Of a DNA stretch of 64,000 nt, positions 34,169 to 43,324 are shown in pieces; the first letter of the stretch is position 1, and every line of letters starts with the position of its first letter. Origin of the DNA: Verrucomicrobium sp. (GTDB taxonomy: Bacteria > Verrucomicrobiota > Verrucomicrobiia > Methylacidiphilales > UBA1321); assembly GCA_017849585.1 (NCBI GenBank), contig JAFIGT010000033.1:1-64000 (forward strand), given 5' to 3'. The notes below the pieces were generated by a model. The model ran no database searches, had not been told where the DNA came from, and saw only the letters and a program-made list of their open reading frames with translations. Both the position numbers and the translations under genes were made by a program.

Positions 34169-35233
34169 ATGCCGAACCTTTCAACGGAACGTGTGTTGGT
34201 CACTGGCGGTACGGGCTTCATTGGCCGTCATCTGGTGAGGAAGCTTTTGCACGAAGGCGCTCACGTACGAGTGTTGGCCCGGGATATCCCCAAAGCTGCG
34301 CGCCTATTTGGTGACGAGGTGGAAATCATCGGTGGCGACTTGCGCGATCCGCATGCGGCGCCGCTGGCCTGTCGTCGGATGGATACCGTCTACCATGTGG
34401 GAGGACTCTACCGCTTTGGCTTTCCCTACCGTCAAGAGTTGCGAGAAGTCAATGTCGAGGGCACAGCTCATTTGCTAGAGGCGGCGCTTAATGCCGGAGT
34501 CCTTCGGTTTGTTCATGTCAGCACTTCCGGGCTGTTGCGCAATCGCGGTGGGCTCATCACGGAAAAGGATTTTCCCTCCACGCCCCGCTGGGGCAGTCCC
34601 TACAAAAACAGTAAGTGGGAGGCGGAAAAACTGGCGCTTGCGGCTGTTCAGCGAGGTCTGCCGGTGGTCATTGCTTGCCCGACTTGTCCCATCGGCGAAG
34701 AAGATGATGCGCCCACACCGACCGGTGCGATTTTCCGCGATTTTCTTCTGGGTCGTTTCCGCGCCGGAACGCATACCGGGGTGAATGTCGCCTCGGTGGA
34801 CGATCTGGTTTCTGGTCTGCTGGCCGTCGCGGAGCGTGGACGGGTCGGCGAGCGCTATATTCTCGGTGATGAAAATATCTGGCTGGACGATCTGCTTCAG
34901 CGCATCTCGCAACACACTACCTTGGCGGCCCCCACCATTCACATTCCCCACGGAGTGCTCCTCGCGGCGGGAGCGATGGCCGAATTGATCAGCATGCCGT
35001 GCCGCGAATGGAATTTTCCACTCACGCTGGAAAGCGCCATTCATGCGACACGCATCCAATTTTTCGACGCAGCGAAAGCGCGCACAGAACTCGGATGGCA
35101 GCCCGAGATACCGATCAATACGGCCATTGCGCGGGCGGTGCAATGGTGGGCCGAAGCGTTGGCCGAACGACCCGCTTCCGTCGCCCAAGTCCCCCTTCCA
35201 CGCACCCCTGTGCGGGAAGCGGGAGTGCACTAA
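34169..35233 (+). CDS. HpnA-like NAD-dependent sugar epimerase/dehydratase
   Basis: 354 residues from ATG 34169. The extended SDR fold carries the nucleotide motif VLVTGGTGFIGRHLV (residues 9-23), catalytic Ser region FVHVSTSG and YKNSKWEAE (YxxxK). The stretch TPTGAIFRDFLLGRFRAGTH ... GVNVASVDDLVSGLLAVAER and GERYILGDENIW closely follow the hopanoid-associated sugar epimerase HpnA. HpnA is linked to hopanoid modification, but no squalene-hopene cyclase or other hopanoid gene is in the window, so the assignment is by family likeness. It converges on the EgtD-like gene with the two stop codons directly adjacent (35233/35234). Confidence 0.8.
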   Translation: MPNLSTERVLVTGGTGFIGRHLVRKLLHEGAHVRVLARDIPKAARLFGDEVEIIGGDLRDPHAAPLACRRMDTVYHVGGLYRFGFPYRQELREVNVEGTAHLLEAALNAGVLRFVHVSTSGLLRNRGGLITEKDFPSTPRWGSPYKNSKWEAEKLALAAVQRGLPVVIACPTCPIGEEDDAPTPTGAIFRDFLLGRFRAGTHTGVNVASVDDLVSGLLAVAERGRVGERYILGDENIWLDDLLQRISQHTTLAAPTIHIPHGVLLAAGAMAELISMPCREWNFPLTLESAIHATRIQFFDAAKARTELGWQPEIPINTAIARAVQWWAEALAERPASVAQVPLPRTPVREAGVH

Positions 35234-36166
35234 TCACGGTTTCGCGGTCCAGACGCCTTCTTCCCGCGAAGGGGAGAGCTTTCCGACTCCGAGTTTCAGT
35301 CCTTGCGCGGCGAGCGTTGCGCGGAGTCGCTCCGGGGTATAGCGGTAACTGAAGAAAAGTCGCAGGCCGGTGACGGCCGCAACGAAGCGCAGCAGACCGC
35401 CGTGCTCCTCAATCGAAAGCGTGTAAGAATCCGAGCGCGCTTCGAGCCCCCAATCCATCAACACCCGAGACAACCACGCCCGCGTCTCAGGATTGTCATA
35501 CTGCGGCTTCACGATCTCCATGGCCGCACGATATTCTCCCGGGGATTCATCCAGCACGGGAGCGAGGTTCGCGCTGAGCAGGAGTTGATCCTGCGGACGA
35601 ATCCAGCCGCGCAACTGGGGAAGGATAGCTTCGGGTTCGAAATTGGGGATCAATCCGAAAAAGGTGAAGAGTCGCGATTCGCCGCCGTCATACGACGCGA
35701 TTGCATCCGGGAGTGCCGGAAAATGGAGCAGGTCCGCGACGAGCGGGCGAATCGGTTCGTCGCAAAATTCGCGCCCAGCTTGAGCGGATAGCAGGGCAAG
35801 AGCGGGACTGACATCTACCGGAGTGAACCGAACATGCGCGCCGACGGCTTCCAGTGCTTCGAGCAGAAGGGTGTCCTTGTGACTGCCGCCACAGCCGAGC
35901 GCGACTAGGTGAACGGGTTGATTTTTCCAGTGCGGCGCGATTTCGGTGAAAAGATCGCGATAGATTTTTTCCACTTGCGCATCCGTTTTTACCGGACTGT
36001 GCGCCTGATGCACGGCCAGCCACAGTTCGCTTTGGCGCGGGCTGGCGTAGTGGAACGCATGATCCATTTGCCCTGTGCTCAGCGACGCTTCGCGCGCGCA
36101 CCGAATCGCCTCCAAACTCTGGGAAGAGTGAATCCAGACCGGTTGCAGGGCATCCCACGCGCTCAT
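35234..36166 (-). CDS. EgtD-like (histidine-specific) SAM methyltransferase
   Basis: 310 residues from ATG 36166 (MSAWDALQPVWIHSSQSLEA); a GTG at 36181 is an alternative. The SAM-binding motif is VHLVALGCGGSHKDTLLLEA (about 92-111), followed by FTPVDVSPALALL and the characteristic RLFTFFGLIPNFEPEAILPQ, LRGWIRPQDQLLLSANLAPV. This matches the histidine-specific methyltransferase family (EgtD, first step of ergothioneine synthesis: trimethylation of histidine). The usual N-terminal EgtD segment with the tyrosine-rich LPEYY motif is not evident, and no egtB is nearby, so substrate and pathway are uncertain. Confidence 0.65.
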   Translation of the reverse strand: MSAWDALQPVWIHSSQSLEAIRCAREASLSTGQMDHAFHYASPRQSELWLAVHQAHSPVKTDAQVEKIYRDLFTEIAPHWKNQPVHLVALGCGGSHKDTLLLEALEAVGAHVRFTPVDVSPALALLSAQAGREFCDEPIRPLVADLLHFPALPDAIASYDGGESRLFTFFGLIPNFEPEAILPQLRGWIRPQDQLLLSANLAPVLDESPGEYRAAMEIVKPQYDNPETRAWLSRVLMDWGLEARSDSYTLSIEEHGGLLRFVAAVTGLRLFFSYRYTPERLRATLAAQGLKLGVGKLSPSREEGVWTAKP

Positions 36167-36237
36167 GCGTGAACTATGCACCCGGTCGGGTTCCTCCGCA
36201 ACCGCAACATCAGGTATCGGGAGAGAGGTTCACCCCG

Positions 36238-39201
36238 CTATTTGGCGGGGGTGAGCTTGCCATAAAGCGACGGATCTTTCTCGCCACCGATACCGCTGGA
36301 CCATTCGATGTAGCCAATGCGGCCTGTGCCATCGTTGTTGTTCGCGAGAAGTGAGAGAAAGAGGGTTTTTCCCTCCTTCCACACAAGCGGATAAAGTTCG
36401 CTCCACTCGATGTGCGCCTTGTAGCGAAGGCGTCCATCGGGGAGTTTTTCCACAGCGGCGGAGCCAAATTGCACCGGCTGATTTCCCGGGGTCCATTTTG
36501 CCGGAAGATCACCCCCAAGACTGGGCGCGGTGTTTTTCCACAGTACCGGGCCGTCTTTCGTGAGCGCGACGGCGAATTCCATGATGCCCGGGGGCATGCC
36601 ATTTTCCTCTGTATCAATGGCGAACTGCAGGCTGTCGCCGGTCCAATACTCGCCCCGTTTGCTTTCCTGGGAATGTTTCGCATCGCCCGTCACATCGACC
36701 ACCAGATCGAGTCCGTTCGGTGTAGCTGCCGTAATGAATCGTGCTGAATAGCCGGGAGGCTGCGTCGCGCCATTGAAGCCAACGAATTTCCACGGGGTTT
36801 CATTCCAGCGCAGCGTGGATTCATTCAGCAGCGGACCCGACACTGTGGCAAAGAGAGATGCGGTCTGGTAGGTGCTGGCAAGTCCTGTGTGATCCTTTTT
36901 CATGCGCCGTTCGCGTTCTTCCTTCGAGAGAATCAAATTGTCCGACGCGGGCAGCGCCTTGAGGGCGTCAAGCTTTGCGTCCGCCAACCAGTAAGCGCGC
37001 AAGGGCTGAACGGGAAATGAAGAAGCCGCGAGGGAGCGTCCTTCCCAATCGACGACGCGCGTGGTGGGGGTGATGGCCTTGGCGAGGCCCGGGTCCAGTG
37101 GCGCGATTTTTTGAGACGCGCTCCAGATGCAGACGAGTGGCTTGCCGCCATTGTCGAACCAGACGGCCTTCTGATCGTTTGGAAGTTCAAATTCGCCCCG
37201 GTAGATGAGCTTGCCATTCACCTGGTCGAGCAAGGTGCGCATGACCATGGCCGAGAGGCGCGGTTCAACTTGCGGGAACATGCGGAATAATCCGGCAGGC
37301 TGGATGTTGTAGCGTTCCTCGCGCGAGAAGGGGATGACCTCCATCTCGTTTTTGTTCTGGTTATTGATCATGCTGTAGAACGCGGTTTGCGTGACGCCAT
37401 GTTTCAACTGCAGGAAATGGTCATAGAGCATGCGCAGGGCGAGCTCATTTTCCGTCGGGATTTTGCCCTTGTGGCCGAGAGAATCGATCAGGATCGAGTG
37501 ACATTCCGTGCTCGACCACGGTTTCGACTTCACGCCGAACTTTTTATCGAGTGCGTAAAAATCGTCTGGAATTTGCATCTGTCCGTGAATACCGAGGCGG
37601 TCGTAATACGCGCCCCCACCCAGCCGCAACACCTCGCGGTAAAACGGCAGATAACGGTGTGCCATGCCGCCGATGAAGACGACGGAATCGGGCTGCACCG
37701 ACTTCACTGTTTCGTAGCCCGTCTTGAGCAACTCCACGTATTTCTCGGGCTTCTCACGCCAGAAAACACTGAAGCCCGGCAGGTGTGGTTCATTCCACAT
37801 CTCCCAGGCCTTGATATCCTGCTTGTATCGCGTCACGATGGCGCGCACAGCGTTGCTCCAATCGGCCATATCCTTCGGCGCGTAGGCGGCATAGCCGGGA
37901 ACGCAGATATCCATCTTGGTATCCTCCGGGTGAGGCGAAGCCCATTTCGGTGTATTCACAATCACCGCCTGAACAGCGAATCCGTTCCTGCGGAACATGG
38001 AGATATACTCGTCGTATTTCTCCCATTGGAATTTGCCCCGCTCCGGTTCCAGCAACAATTGCGCGGAATGCTTGTCCGCCCATTCCCAACCATTGCCTCC
38101 CCAGTGAAACCAAAAGCGGACGAATTGGAAACCGATCAGGTTGGCAATGACAGCGTCCTCATTTGGCTTTTCGCAGTGAAAACCAAATTGCACAGGTCGC
38201 TCGGCAACCGGACGGGGACTGCCCGCGGCCACAGCGATGGTGAAGCGCTCACGTTGGAAGTTGCGCGTATGTTCGCGGTTGGATTGTGATTTTACCAGCC
38301 ACGGTTCCGTGAACGTCTTGGGTTTGTCTTCCCCTTTTTCGAGATAGGTGAAGATCACTTCGTAAAAGCCGGGCTGAGCCGGTTTCCACGACCAGCCCTC
38401 CTTGAGGAGGGCGTCGCGGGTGATGCTCGATTCGGCTACTGTTGCGCCGAGAGAATCGATCACTTTGCCATTCAAACTTTCCAACCATTCCGGTACCGTG
38501 CCGGTGGCCACCTTGAAACGAACCGTGTCACCGATTTTCCACCAACTATAAGTGGCATCGCCTCGCAAGGTGAAACGAATGGTCCGAACCTTCGTGGCAT
38601 CTTCGGTGAGGCGCACATCGTCGTAGGCGAGGTTGCCTGCGGGCGTGACACCAGTGGGGGCGGCGAGTACGGCCAGATTTATGCGATAGTGGGTGGTGCC
38701 GGCCGGCATTTCCTCGCGAGGAGCGGAGAGGGTGACTTCGGTCCATTGTCCCGCCGTGCCGCCGTTGGTCTTTGCTTCGGCTTTGCCGAGGAATGTGCCG
38801 TCCGCCTTATGCCACGTCAGAAAGACCCATGGCGAGCCCCCGGCATAATCCGCGCTCTTGCGGGCTTTCACGCGGAGAATCAATGTTTCGCATTCCGGAG
38901 TGAGCGCATAAGCACTCGAGGTCCACCCCGCCGAGCCCTTCGCGGTCGGATTCACGAAAATCGCCCTCTCGCCGAGCGCGGCATCGCCGGTCAGAATGCC
39001 GTGTTCCGGGGCTTGTTCACGGGGCAGACTCCAAGTGGTAAATTCCCAGAAGGCTGGAGCCAAGCCTTGATCCGGTGTCATGGCCGGGCGAGTCTGCTCG
39101 AAGCTGCCATTCTTCACCATGACTTCGGCAGCTGAGAGGTCGTAGAGCGAACCTAAAAGGATGAAAACGGCGAGGGGACGTAAGAGCGGGTGGATGGTCA
39201 T
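36238..39201 (-). CDS. Large secreted glycosidase: CBM-like, clan GH-A, CBM9-like
   Basis: 987 residues from ATG 39201 (a GTG lies one codon upstream). Domains: signal peptide 1-25; beta-sandwich CBM-like domain about 27-200 (VMVKNGSFEQTRP ... GNLAYDDVRL); an immunoglobulin-like part about 205-305; a clan GH-A barrel about 320-700 with acid/base Glu471 in KAWEMWNEPHLPG and nucleophile Glu566 in WSSTECHS (GH39-like); and a C-terminal CBM9/DOMON-like domain about 780-987 (YWTGDSLQFAIDTEENGMPP). It was probably secreted to act on an insoluble or complex polysaccharide. It is monocistronic, facing away from the AT-rich 285-bp region 39202-39489. Substrate unknown. Confidence 0.8.
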   Translation of the reverse strand: MTIHPLLRPLAVFILLGSLYDLSAAEVMVKNGSFEQTRPAMTPDQGLAPAFWEFTTWSLPREQAPEHGILTGDAALGERAIFVNPTAKGSAGWTSSAYALTPECETLILRVKARKSADYAGGSPWVFLTWHKADGTFLGKAEAKTNGGTAGQWTEVTLSAPREEMPAGTTHYRINLAVLAAPTGVTPAGNLAYDDVRLTEDATKVRTIRFTLRGDATYSWWKIGDTVRFKVATGTVPEWLESLNGKVIDSLGATVAESSITRDALLKEGWSWKPAQPGFYEVIFTYLEKGEDKPKTFTEPWLVKSQSNREHTRNFQRERFTIAVAAGSPRPVAERPVQFGFHCEKPNEDAVIANLIGFQFVRFWFHWGGNGWEWADKHSAQLLLEPERGKFQWEKYDEYISMFRRNGFAVQAVIVNTPKWASPHPEDTKMDICVPGYAAYAPKDMADWSNAVRAIVTRYKQDIKAWEMWNEPHLPGFSVFWREKPEKYVELLKTGYETVKSVQPDSVVFIGGMAHRYLPFYREVLRLGGGAYYDRLGIHGQMQIPDDFYALDKKFGVKSKPWSSTECHSILIDSLGHKGKIPTENELALRMLYDHFLQLKHGVTQTAFYSMINNQNKNEMEVIPFSREERYNIQPAGLFRMFPQVEPRLSAMVMRTLLDQVNGKLIYRGEFELPNDQKAVWFDNGGKPLVCIWSASQKIAPLDPGLAKAITPTTRVVDWEGRSLAASSFPVQPLRAYWLADAKLDALKALPASDNLILSKEERERRMKKDHTGLASTYQTASLFATVSGPLLNESTLRWNETPWKFVGFNGATQPPGYSARFITAATPNGLDLVVDVTGDAKHSQESKRGEYWTGDSLQFAIDTEENGMPPGIMEFAVALTKDGPVLWKNTAPSLGGDLPAKWTPGNQPVQFGSAAVEKLPDGRLRYKAHIEWSELYPLVWKEGKTLFLSLLANNNDGTGRIGYIEWSSGIGGEKDPSLYGKLTPAK

Positions 39202-39489
39202 CACAAAAACTCCGAATGCGAATGTTATTGTTTATCTATTATAAACTCATTTTTGAAATAATGAAGTAAAAAGTCAACTTTTACATCATAAGCATGGAAT
39301 ATAAGAAGAAAAAGTCAATATTTGTCTGGCAAATAAGGATGCTTTCGTTTGCATAAAATAAACAAAATTTGAAATCGCTCAAGCGAAGTTATCTTGGCGC
39401 CGATTGCGAATTCCCTGTGAACATGGACACGCCTCAGCGCTTTTGCGCCGGGGCGTGTGAAAAGACTGCGACTATTGAAGCCAAAGGAT

Positions 39490-40587
39490 CTAGGCTGAGG
39501 CGATCGCGGCGACTACTTCCTCAATCTCGGCGCGGGTGAGTTCACCGAAGACGGGGAGAGCCAGCGACGTCGCGGCGGCTTTTTCGGACTGCGGAAATGC
39601 GCCCTTCTTATAGCCGAGGAAGGCAAAGCATTCCTGCTCATGCAGGGAAAGTGGATAGTAGATGTCGCTGCCGATGCCAAGTTTCGCGAGATGCGCCTTG
39701 AGCGTGTCGCGGTTGGCGGAACGGATGACGTATTGGTTGTAAACGTGGAACGCGCCGGGGATCTCGATGGGGGCTTCCACCTTCGCGCCGGATTTGGCGA
39801 AGAGTTCTTTGTAGAGCGCAGCGTTGGCGCGGCGACCGGCGGCATAGCTGTCGAGTAAGGGAAGCTTTACCAACAGCAGCGCTGCTTGCAGCGTATCGAG
39901 CCGACCGTTCAAGCCGACCACCTTGTGGTAGTAGCGCGGATTCATGCCGTGCAGGCGCAGAATGCGCAGTTTTTCTGCGAGCATGTCATCATTCGTCGTC
40001 AACGCGCCACCATCGCCGAAACCGCCGAGATTCTTCGTCGGATAAAAACTGAGCGTGCCGATGTCACCGAAACCGCCGACCATTTTATTATTCCAGCGGC
40101 TGCCGATGGCTTGGGCGCAATCTTCCACCACGCGCAGGTGATGCTTCGTGGCGATGGCCATGAGCTTGTCCATGTCGACGGCCTGACCGAAGAGATGAAC
40201 TGGAAGGAGGGCGCGTGTGCGCGGAGTGATGGCGGCTTCGATCTGGTTCAGATCGAGGTTGAACGTGACTGGATCGATGTCGACAAAAACGGGTTTCAGT
40301 TGCAACCGGGTAATGGCGGAAACGGTCGCAAAGAACGTGTAGGGCGTGGTGATGACTTCGTCGCCGGGGGCGAGATCGAGCGCCATGAGGGCGAGCACGA
40401 GGGCATCGGAGCCATTGGCGCACGAAACGACGTGCTTGACGTCGCAATACGTGGCGAGCTTCTTTTCGAGTTCGGTAACCTGCGGGCCGAGGATGTACTT
40501 GCCATCGCGTAGGACTTCCACCGCGACGCGCTCGAGATCAGCCTGAATGGGCTTGTGAATGCGGGGAAGATCGAGAAGGGGAACCAT
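39490..40587 (-). CDS. DegT/DnrJ/EryC1/StrS-family sugar aminotransferase
   Basis: 365 residues from ATG 40587. It is a PLP fold-type I sugar aminotransferase. Motifs are GPQVTELEKKLATYC, SCANGSDALVLALMALDLAP, PVHLFGQAVDMDKL, VEDCAQAIGS, and the PLP-lysine in LSFYPTKNLGGFGDGGALTT (Lys about 185). It transfers an amino group to a keto-sugar for a cell-surface glycan. It lies 65 bp downstream of the NeuB gene on the same strand, so a role in an amino-substituted nonulosonate or an activated amino sugar is likely. No sugar-nucleotide 4,6-dehydratase, the usual partner of PseC/LegC-type aminotransferases, is present in the window. Confidence 0.9.
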   Translation of the reverse strand: MVPLLDLPRIHKPIQADLERVAVEVLRDGKYILGPQVTELEKKLATYCDVKHVVSCANGSDALVLALMALDLAPGDEVITTPYTFFATVSAITRLQLKPVFVDIDPVTFNLDLNQIEAAITPRTRALLPVHLFGQAVDMDKLMAIATKHHLRVVEDCAQAIGSRWNNKMVGGFGDIGTLSFYPTKNLGGFGDGGALTTNDDMLAEKLRILRLHGMNPRYYHKVVGLNGRLDTLQAALLLVKLPLLDSYAAGRRANAALYKELFAKSGAKVEAPIEIPGAFHVYNQYVIRSANRDTLKAHLAKLGIGSDIYYPLSLHEQECFAFLGYKKGAFPQSEKAAATSLALPVFGELTRAEIEEVVAAIASA

Positions 40588-40652
40588 GACTGAGAACCGG
40601 GAAGTGGTGCGGTGAAGGAGTGGCCCTCACCGCACCGGAGATTGCGGACGGA

Positions 40653-41525
40653 CTAGGCGCCGACGCGGCGCAGCTTCTTGATGATCGGGAGTTCGCTATC
40701 GTACACGCGCTTCACGCCGTCGCCGAGAGCGGCTTCGATCGTGCGGGTGTCGCGAACGAGGCGGGCGAAGCCCTGCGGCTCCACGCTGGCGGCCTGGTCG
40801 CTGCCCCACATGGCGCGATCGAGGGTGATGTGACGTTCGATCATGCAGGCGCCGAGGGCAACCGCCGCGAGGGTGGTGCTCAGGCCGACTTCATGACCGG
40901 AGTAACCGACTGGCACGCCGTAACGCTTCTTGAGTTCCGGAATGACGAGGAGATTCAGCTCCTGCGGCTTGGAAGGATACGTGCTCGTGCAGTGCATGAT
41001 GGCGAGGTTTTCCTTGCCGAGCACTTCAACGGCGTGATCGATCTGCGCCAGAGTGCTGAGACCCGTGGAGAGCACGATCGGCTTGCCGGTCTTGCGGTGA
41101 TGCTTGAGGAGATTATCGTCGGTAAGGGAAGCCGAGGCGATCTTGTAGTAGGGAACGCTGAATTTCTCGATGAAGTCCACGGAACCTTCGTCCCAGCAGG
41201 AGGCCATCCAGGCGATCTTGTGTTCTTTGCAATATTCGTCGATGGCGCGATACTGCTTTTCGCCAAATTCCAAACCACGCTTCAGGTCGCCGTTGGTCGT
41301 GCCGAACGGATTTTCCCGCGGGGTGGCGAGTTCCTTTTCGGTATAAACGACTTCGACGGTGCGCTTCTGGAATTTCACCGCATCGCAGCCCGCGAGGATC
41401 GCCGCCGAGATGAGCTTCTTGGTGATGTCGAGGTCACCGTTGTGGTTGATGCCGATTTCCGCGATGACGTAACAAGGTTTCCCCTCGCCGACTTCGCGCC
41501 CGCCTAGATTAATAGTTTTAGCCAT
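40653..41525 (-). CDS. NeuB-family nonulosonate synthase lacking the SAF domain
   Basis: 290 residues from ATG 41525 (an in-frame TTG at 41531 is a weaker start). The TIM-barrel catalytic domain is complete: VIAEIGINHNGDLDITKKLI, CDAVKFQKRTVEVVY, YKIASASLTDDNLL, KPIVLSTGLS, IMHCTSTYPSKPQELNL, VGYSGHEVG and IERHITLDRAMWGSDQAASV. It condenses phosphoenolpyruvate with an aldose or N-acylated aldose to a 2-keto-3-deoxy sugar acid. Typical NeuB/PseI/LegI proteins are about 340-350 residues and end in an SAF (antifreeze-like) domain that caps the neighbouring active site. This protein stops right after the barrel, with KKLRRVGA. The gene is complete with stop and normal spacing to the next gene, so this is not a frameshift in the visible sequence. 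It is in a cluster with a NeuA-type activator. Confidence 0.88.
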   Translation of the reverse strand: MAKTINLGGREVGEGKPCYVIAEIGINHNGDLDITKKLISAAILAGCDAVKFQKRTVEVVYTEKELATPRENPFGTTNGDLKRGLEFGEKQYRAIDEYCKEHKIAWMASCWDEGSVDFIEKFSVPYYKIASASLTDDNLLKHHRKTGKPIVLSTGLSTLAQIDHAVEVLGKENLAIMHCTSTYPSKPQELNLLVIPELKKRYGVPVGYSGHEVGLSTTLAAVALGACMIERHITLDRAMWGSDQAASVEPQGFARLVRDTRTIEAALGDGVKRVYDSELPIIKKLRRVGA

Positions 41526-41648
41526 GGTCAAATGGGTTTCGAAGCTATCAGGTCTAGGTCAGCCCTGCTTCCTCGTCAAGTAATGCGTGCTAAAGGAAAG
41601 GAGATGGAAAAGGTTTTGAATAGTCCCTCTCGACCAAGGCCCGAGCAA

Positions 41649-42419
41649 TTAGGAGCGCGTCTGGCCACCATCCGCGACGAGGAGCGCGCCGGTTATAAAG
41701 CTGGCGCGGGGCGAGGCTAGAAAAGTCACCGCATCGGCGATTTCGTCGGGCGTGCCGAAGCGGCGCAGTGGCACCTGATCGGCTAGCATCTTTTCCACCT
41801 TGGCGGAGTCGGCTTGCAGTTTTTGTTCCCACGTGCCGCCGGGGAAGAGGATGTTTCCGGGTGCGACGGCATTCACGCGCACGCCATCGCGACCGAGTTC
41901 GCGGGCGAGATTTTTGGAGAGACTGTTGAGCGCCGCCTTTGCAGCGCTGTAGGGCAGTTGCGCGCCTGTGTTTTCGACTCCGGTGATGGAGGAGATGAAG
42001 ACGATATTGCCGCGTGAGGTTTTCAGCAGCGGTACGGCAGCCTGCGCGACGCGAACGGTTGCCCACAAATTCACATCGAACACGCGTTGCCACTCCTCGG
42101 GAGCTACATCCCAACCGATCGTACCTCCACCCGCGCCGACATTGGCCACGAGAACATCCAGTCGGCCCCATGTCTTCACGATTTTTTCGAGCGCATCCCG
42201 CACCGTGATTGCATCGGAGAGATTTCCGGCAATGCCAATCACGCGGTCGCTGCCAAATTCCTGACTGAGTCGAGAGGCGGTTTCATTCAGCCGTTTTTCG
42301 TAGCGACCGGAAATCGCCACGCGCGCGCCTTCGCGCAGAAATCCCTCGGCAATACCGAGGCCGATGCCGCGGGTCGAGCCCGCCACGAAAACAATGCGTC
42401 CGTTCAGTTCCAGGTCCAT
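41649..42419 (-). CDS. Short-chain dehydrogenase/reductase
   Basis: 256 residues from ATG 42419. The classical SDR layout is clear: VAGSTRGIGLGIAE (NAD(P) motif, residues 11-24), LDVLVANVGAGGG, Ser in VFISSITGVENTG, YSAAKAALNSLSKNLARELG (YxxxK), VAPGNILFPGG and ITGALLVADGG. It overlaps the preceding isomerase gene by 16 bp, so they are co-translated. In this cluster it could reduce or oxidise a sugar precursor of the nonulosonate, but the substrate cannot be read from the sequence. Confidence 0.9.
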   Translation of the reverse strand: MDLELNGRIVFVAGSTRGIGLGIAEGFLREGARVAISGRYEKRLNETASRLSQEFGSDRVIGIAGNLSDAITVRDALEKIVKTWGRLDVLVANVGAGGGTIGWDVAPEEWQRVFDVNLWATVRVAQAAVPLLKTSRGNIVFISSITGVENTGAQLPYSAAKAALNSLSKNLARELGRDGVRVNAVAPGNILFPGGTWEQKLQADSAKVEKMLADQVPLRRFGTPDEIADAVTFLASPRASFITGALLVADGGQTRS

Positions 42420-43249
42420 CCAGCCTCCGTGAGGTGTTTTTCGACAAATTCACGATTCTTCTGCGCACTTTCCACTTCGCGGCCCGATTCCTCGCGCGCC
42501 ACTTGCAGAATGAAATCACCCCGATAGCCACAGGCGACGAGCGCCTTGAAAAACTTTTTGAACTGTGCCGATCCCTGACCGAGCGGGAAAGTCGTGCCGC
42601 CCTGCTTGCGGTCTTTGATATGCACGCTGCCGATCCGCTCGCCGTAGGCGGCGAGTTCTTCCGCCGGATCGTAACCAATACCCGAGCTGTTGCCCGTGTC
42701 GTAATTGGCCTTCACGTTCGCATGCGGAATGCGGTCCAGTAGCGAGCGAAATTCCTTCGGGCCGAGCGCGGTTTCGAGGTGCAACTCCATTCCCTGCGCT
42801 GCGAGCGCGGGAGCGAGCCGGTCGCAAAGCTGGATTACCACGGCTTCTTCCTCCGCTGTGTGAATTGCCGCCTGATCGACGAAAGGCAGGACGAGTCTCT
42901 TTACGCCGATGCGATGCGCCACATCAATCAACCATAGAAATTTTTGCACATTGGCTTCGTACTGTTCCGGCGTCACGCGCAGGAAACCGTGCACCATGAA
43001 GTAGTCCGCGCACAGCGAGATCACCTGTACGTTGTACTTTGCGATGTCGTGCTCGATCTGGCGCAAGCCCGCCTCGGAGCACAGCGGATTCGTCACCGCG
43101 CTGTCGTCATCATAGATCCACTCGATATGCGTCAGCCCCGCTTTCGCGGCGTTCGGAAATTCCTGCACCCAACTGGCTCCGGGAAATACCTGAATACGAC
43201 CGTCTATCGGCGGCACAAGCCGCCCCTGCATGGAGCCAATACGAATCAT
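42404..43249 (-). CDS. Sugar phosphate isomerase/epimerase-like TIM barrel
   Basis: 281 residues from ATG 43249 (MIRIGSMQGRLVPPIDGRIQ). The frame has another ATG at 43255, but the -10 box of the promoter at 43257-43284 would end directly before it, leaving no room for it in the transcript. ATG 43249 lies at the expected start site, so a leaderless mRNA is plausible. The xylose-isomerase-like barrel shows THIEWIYDDDSA, VISLCADYFMVHGF, LETALGPKEF, NVKANYDTGNSSGI and GSVHIKDRKQGG (His and Asp metal ligands). It overlaps the SDR gene by 16 bp and is the first gene of a run to NeuB/DegT. Similar proteins occur beside neuB in other nonulosonate clusters; the precise reaction is unknown. Confidence 0.85.
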   Translation of the reverse strand: MIRIGSMQGRLVPPIDGRIQVFPGASWVQEFPNAAKAGLTHIEWIYDDDSAVTNPLCSEAGLRQIEHDIAKYNVQVISLCADYFMVHGFLRVTPEQYEANVQKFLWLIDVAHRIGVKRLVLPFVDQAAIHTAEEEAVVIQLCDRLAPALAAQGMELHLETALGPKEFRSLLDRIPHANVKANYDTGNSSGIGYDPAEELAAYGERIGSVHIKDRKQGGTTFPLGQGSAQFKKFFKALVACGYRGDFILQVAREESGREVESAQKNREFVEKHLTEAGWTWN

Positions 43250-43256
43250 GGGCATT

Positions 43257-43284
43257 AGGATACAAATCCCGCCGCAAAGGTCAA
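43257..43284 (-). promoter_or_regulatory. Promoter, copy 1 of duplicated 37-nt element
   Basis: On the minus strand: TTGACC (43284-43279), 16-nt spacer, extended -10 TG-TATCCT (43262-43257). It belongs to a 37-nt element (43258-43294) that recurs at 43972-44008 with identical spacing: ggataca, nine variable bases, then gcaaaggtcaaaagggNagtg (plus strand). The conservation upstream of the -35 box suggests an activator site. It drives the isomerase gene, with transcription starting near 43250. Confidence 0.65.
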
Positions 43285-43324
43285 AAGGGGAGTGGACGCC
43301 CGAAAACTCCTCGCTTTGAGCGGA

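Noticed and set aside
41532-41720. Small plus-strand frame upstream of NeuB
   Set aside because: It runs into the 3' end of the SDR gene on the other strand and has no supporting motif; the stretch is more simply the NeuB promoter region.
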